NCBI RefSeq assembly: GCF_002435945.1
Contig: NZ_DIXC01000087.1
Span: 1 to 33,740 of the forward strand
Reading direction: 5' to 3'
DNA from: Mesotoga sp. UBA6090
GTDB lineage: Bacteria; Thermotogota; Thermotogae; Petrotogales; Kosmotogaceae
Length of the DNA stretch: 33,740 nucleotides
This document shows positions 32,839-33,740 of the stretch, piece by piece (the first letter of the stretch is position 1; every line of letters begins with the position of its first letter). Under the pieces are notes generated by a model, which had not been told where the DNA came from, ran no database searches, and was given only the letters and a program-made list of their open reading frames with translations. The position numbers and the translations under genes are program-made.

Positions 32839-33395
32839 TCAGGCTTAACCTCTTCAAATTCCAAAGACCTCGCAATAATCGTCTTATCATCAAAGTTTAG
32901 CTCGATAATACAGTCTCTTATCATAGGAATTAGTTCTTCTCGGATCGAAAAGTCTTTCTCGGTGTGAACAACAACCATTACATCATTCGAACCAGTTTCA
33001 ATGATATCGTCTACGATACCAATGAAGCCCCTATTCTCATCAAAAACTTTGCAACCAAGAACCTGAAAGTAATAATACTCTCCTTCTCTCAGTTCTGGCA
33101 AGATCTGGACTTCGATGTAGAGATGAAAGCCAGCAAACCTTTCTGCCTGAGCCATCGAATTGATGCCCTCGAAATGCAGAATCCATCCTTTTGTTGCTCT
33201 ACGGGCTCTGTCGATCGAAGCTGTGAAATGTGAGCTCGTTTTCTCGTTGTAGAGAAGAACCTTCCCAACGTCCCTGAAGGCATCTTCATCTTCAAGGGAA
33301 ACTTTCACCTTCATTTCGCCGTGAAGACCGTGAGGCTTTACTATCCGCCCGATAGGAATCATGTCTTCCAGAATATCGTCTTTCAAATCGCTCAT
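32835..33395 (-). CDS. rimM: Ribosome maturation factor RimM
   Basis: A 186-residue 16S rRNA-processing factor that binds S19 and aids 30S maturation. The N-terminal barrel has IGRIVKPHGLHGEMKVKVSLE, and the C-terminal PRC-barrel-like domain has YYFQVLGCKVFDENRGFIG and FSIREELIPMIRDCIIELNFDDKTI. Its start overlaps the khpA stop by four bases (33392-33395). It lies in the conserved rpsP-khpA-rimM-trmD order. Confidence 0.97.
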   Translation of the reverse strand: MSDLKDDILEDMIPIGRIVKPHGLHGEMKVKVSLEDEDAFRDVGKVLLYNEKTSSHFTASIDRARRATKGWILHFEGINSMAQAERFAGFHLYIEVQILPELREGEYYYFQVLGCKVFDENRGFIGIVDDIIETGSNDVMVVVHTEKDFSIREELIPMIRDCIIELNFDDKTIIARSLEFEEVKPE

Positions 33396-33625
33396 CTGAC
33401 CACCTTTAGAATGAAACTTTCCTTTGATGAGCCGGCAAGAGCGTTGAGAAGTACGTTGATTGACTTGATTGTCCTCCCATCCTTTCCAATAATCTGGCCA
33501 ACATCTTCTTCTGAGGCACCAATTTCGAAGACCGTGTTCCCATTTTCATCGACAGCCTCTGAAACGGTTATCTGATCGGGTTCTCTAACTATTCCCTTCA
33601 GAATGAGTTCAAGTACTTCCCTCAT
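33392..33625 (-). CDS. khpA: KH-domain RNA-binding protein KhpA
   Basis: A 77-residue single-KH protein with the RNA-binding loop in VGQIIGKDGRTIKSINVLL (GKDG). KhpA homologues bind RNA, often with KhpB, and influence ribosome assembly and cell division. The ATG at 33623-33625 shares one base with the rpsP stop (TAATG). Confidence 0.95.
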   Translation of the reverse strand: MREVLELILKGIVREPDQITVSEAVDENGNTVFEIGASEEDVGQIIGKDGRTIKSINVLLNALAGSSKESFILKVVR

Positions 33626-33740
33626 TACTCTGCTTTCTCTCCGGCTTCCTTGACGTATTTGAGTTCGTGAACCTTCTTCATCACTCCGAATTTCGCAAGA
33701 ATCGATCTAGCAGTCTCTGTCGGTTGAGCTCCCTTCATAA
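33625..33740 (-). CDS. rpsP: 30S ribosomal protein S16, C-terminal part (cut by the window edge)
   Basis: Only the last 37 or so codons are present; the rest lies beyond the window. The translated end, MKGAQPTETARSILAKFGVM followed by a Lys- and Glu-rich tail ending at TAA (33625-33627), matches the C-terminus of S16. It is the upstream gene of the rpsP-khpA-rimM-trmD-rplS operon. Confidence 0.93.
   Translation of the reverse strand, partial: MKGAQPTETARSILAKFGVMKKVHELKYVKEAGEKAE

Noticed and set aside
1..33740. CRISPR arrays, insertion sequences, prophage genes, toxin-antitoxin pairs or defence islands
   Set aside because: No regularly spaced short repeats, transposase, integrase, phage or defence motifs were seen by eye; the only tandem repeat lies inside the PEGA gene.

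Overview
The window looks like a chromosomal segment of a mesophilic or moderately thermophilic member of the Thermotogota, most like Mesotoga or Kosmotoga. The evidence is an adjacent pair of toga-type outer-envelope genes (an SLH/coiled-coil Omp-alpha-like rod protein and a beta-barrel porin-like protein), a complete sufCBDSU operon, Thermotogota-style gene neighbourhoods, AGA/AGG-rich arginine codon use and purine-rich GGAGG-type ribosome binding sites. The assignment comes from protein resemblance read by eye; no database search was run.

Layout. Positions 80-1022 hold no convincing gene. Positions 1023-6107 (minus strand) encode a small membrane protein, the porin-like protein, the SLH/coiled-coil protein, tyrosyl-tRNA synthetase and SecG. 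A divergent plus-strand pair (6204-8173) encodes a TPR protein and a small acidic protein. Positions 8226-13223 (minus) are the SUF iron-sulfur cluster operon. A plus-strand DUF368 membrane protein (13362-14180) meets mreB tail to tail. Positions 14181-19369 (minus) form a recJ - DUF3343 - ruvX-like - tRNA-Arg(CCG) - mreB unit. A plus-strand RsuA-type pseudouridine synthase follows. Positions 20210-25447 (minus) carry acpP, an RluD-type pseudouridine synthase, a secreted metallopeptidase-like protein, a DUF5693-like membrane protein and a six-repeat PEGA protein. Positions 25588-27392 (plus) carry purine nucleoside phosphorylase and an NrnA-like DHH phosphoesterase. Positions 27389-30163 (minus) carry folE2, rsmG, rsmI and an S2P-like membrane protein. 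A plus-strand tRNA-Ser(UGA) has its own promoter and terminator. Positions 30323-33740 (minus) are the ribosome-maturation operon rpsP-khpA-rimM-trmD-RNA methyltransferase-rplS-lepB.

How the genes work together. Most of the window is housekeeping: translation and rRNA/tRNA modification, protein export (SecG, LepB), Fe-S assembly, cell shape (MreB) and DNA repair (RecJ, RuvX-like). Genes are tightly packed, with many 4-nt ATGA start/stop overlaps, so translational coupling is likely. The envelope-related parts (toga proteins; the peptidase/DUF5693/PEGA cluster) are the least understood.

The most unusual observations are these. RecJ is about twice the usual length, and its extra half looks like a degenerate SF2 helicase. 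The RuvX-like protein has an extra C-terminal domain whose last codons lie inside a tRNA gene. The S2P-like protein has HEYAR where HExxH is expected. A promoter and a terminator about 50 nt apart at 8157-8245 could define a small RNA. No clear CRISPR array, insertion sequence, prophage or defence system was seen.
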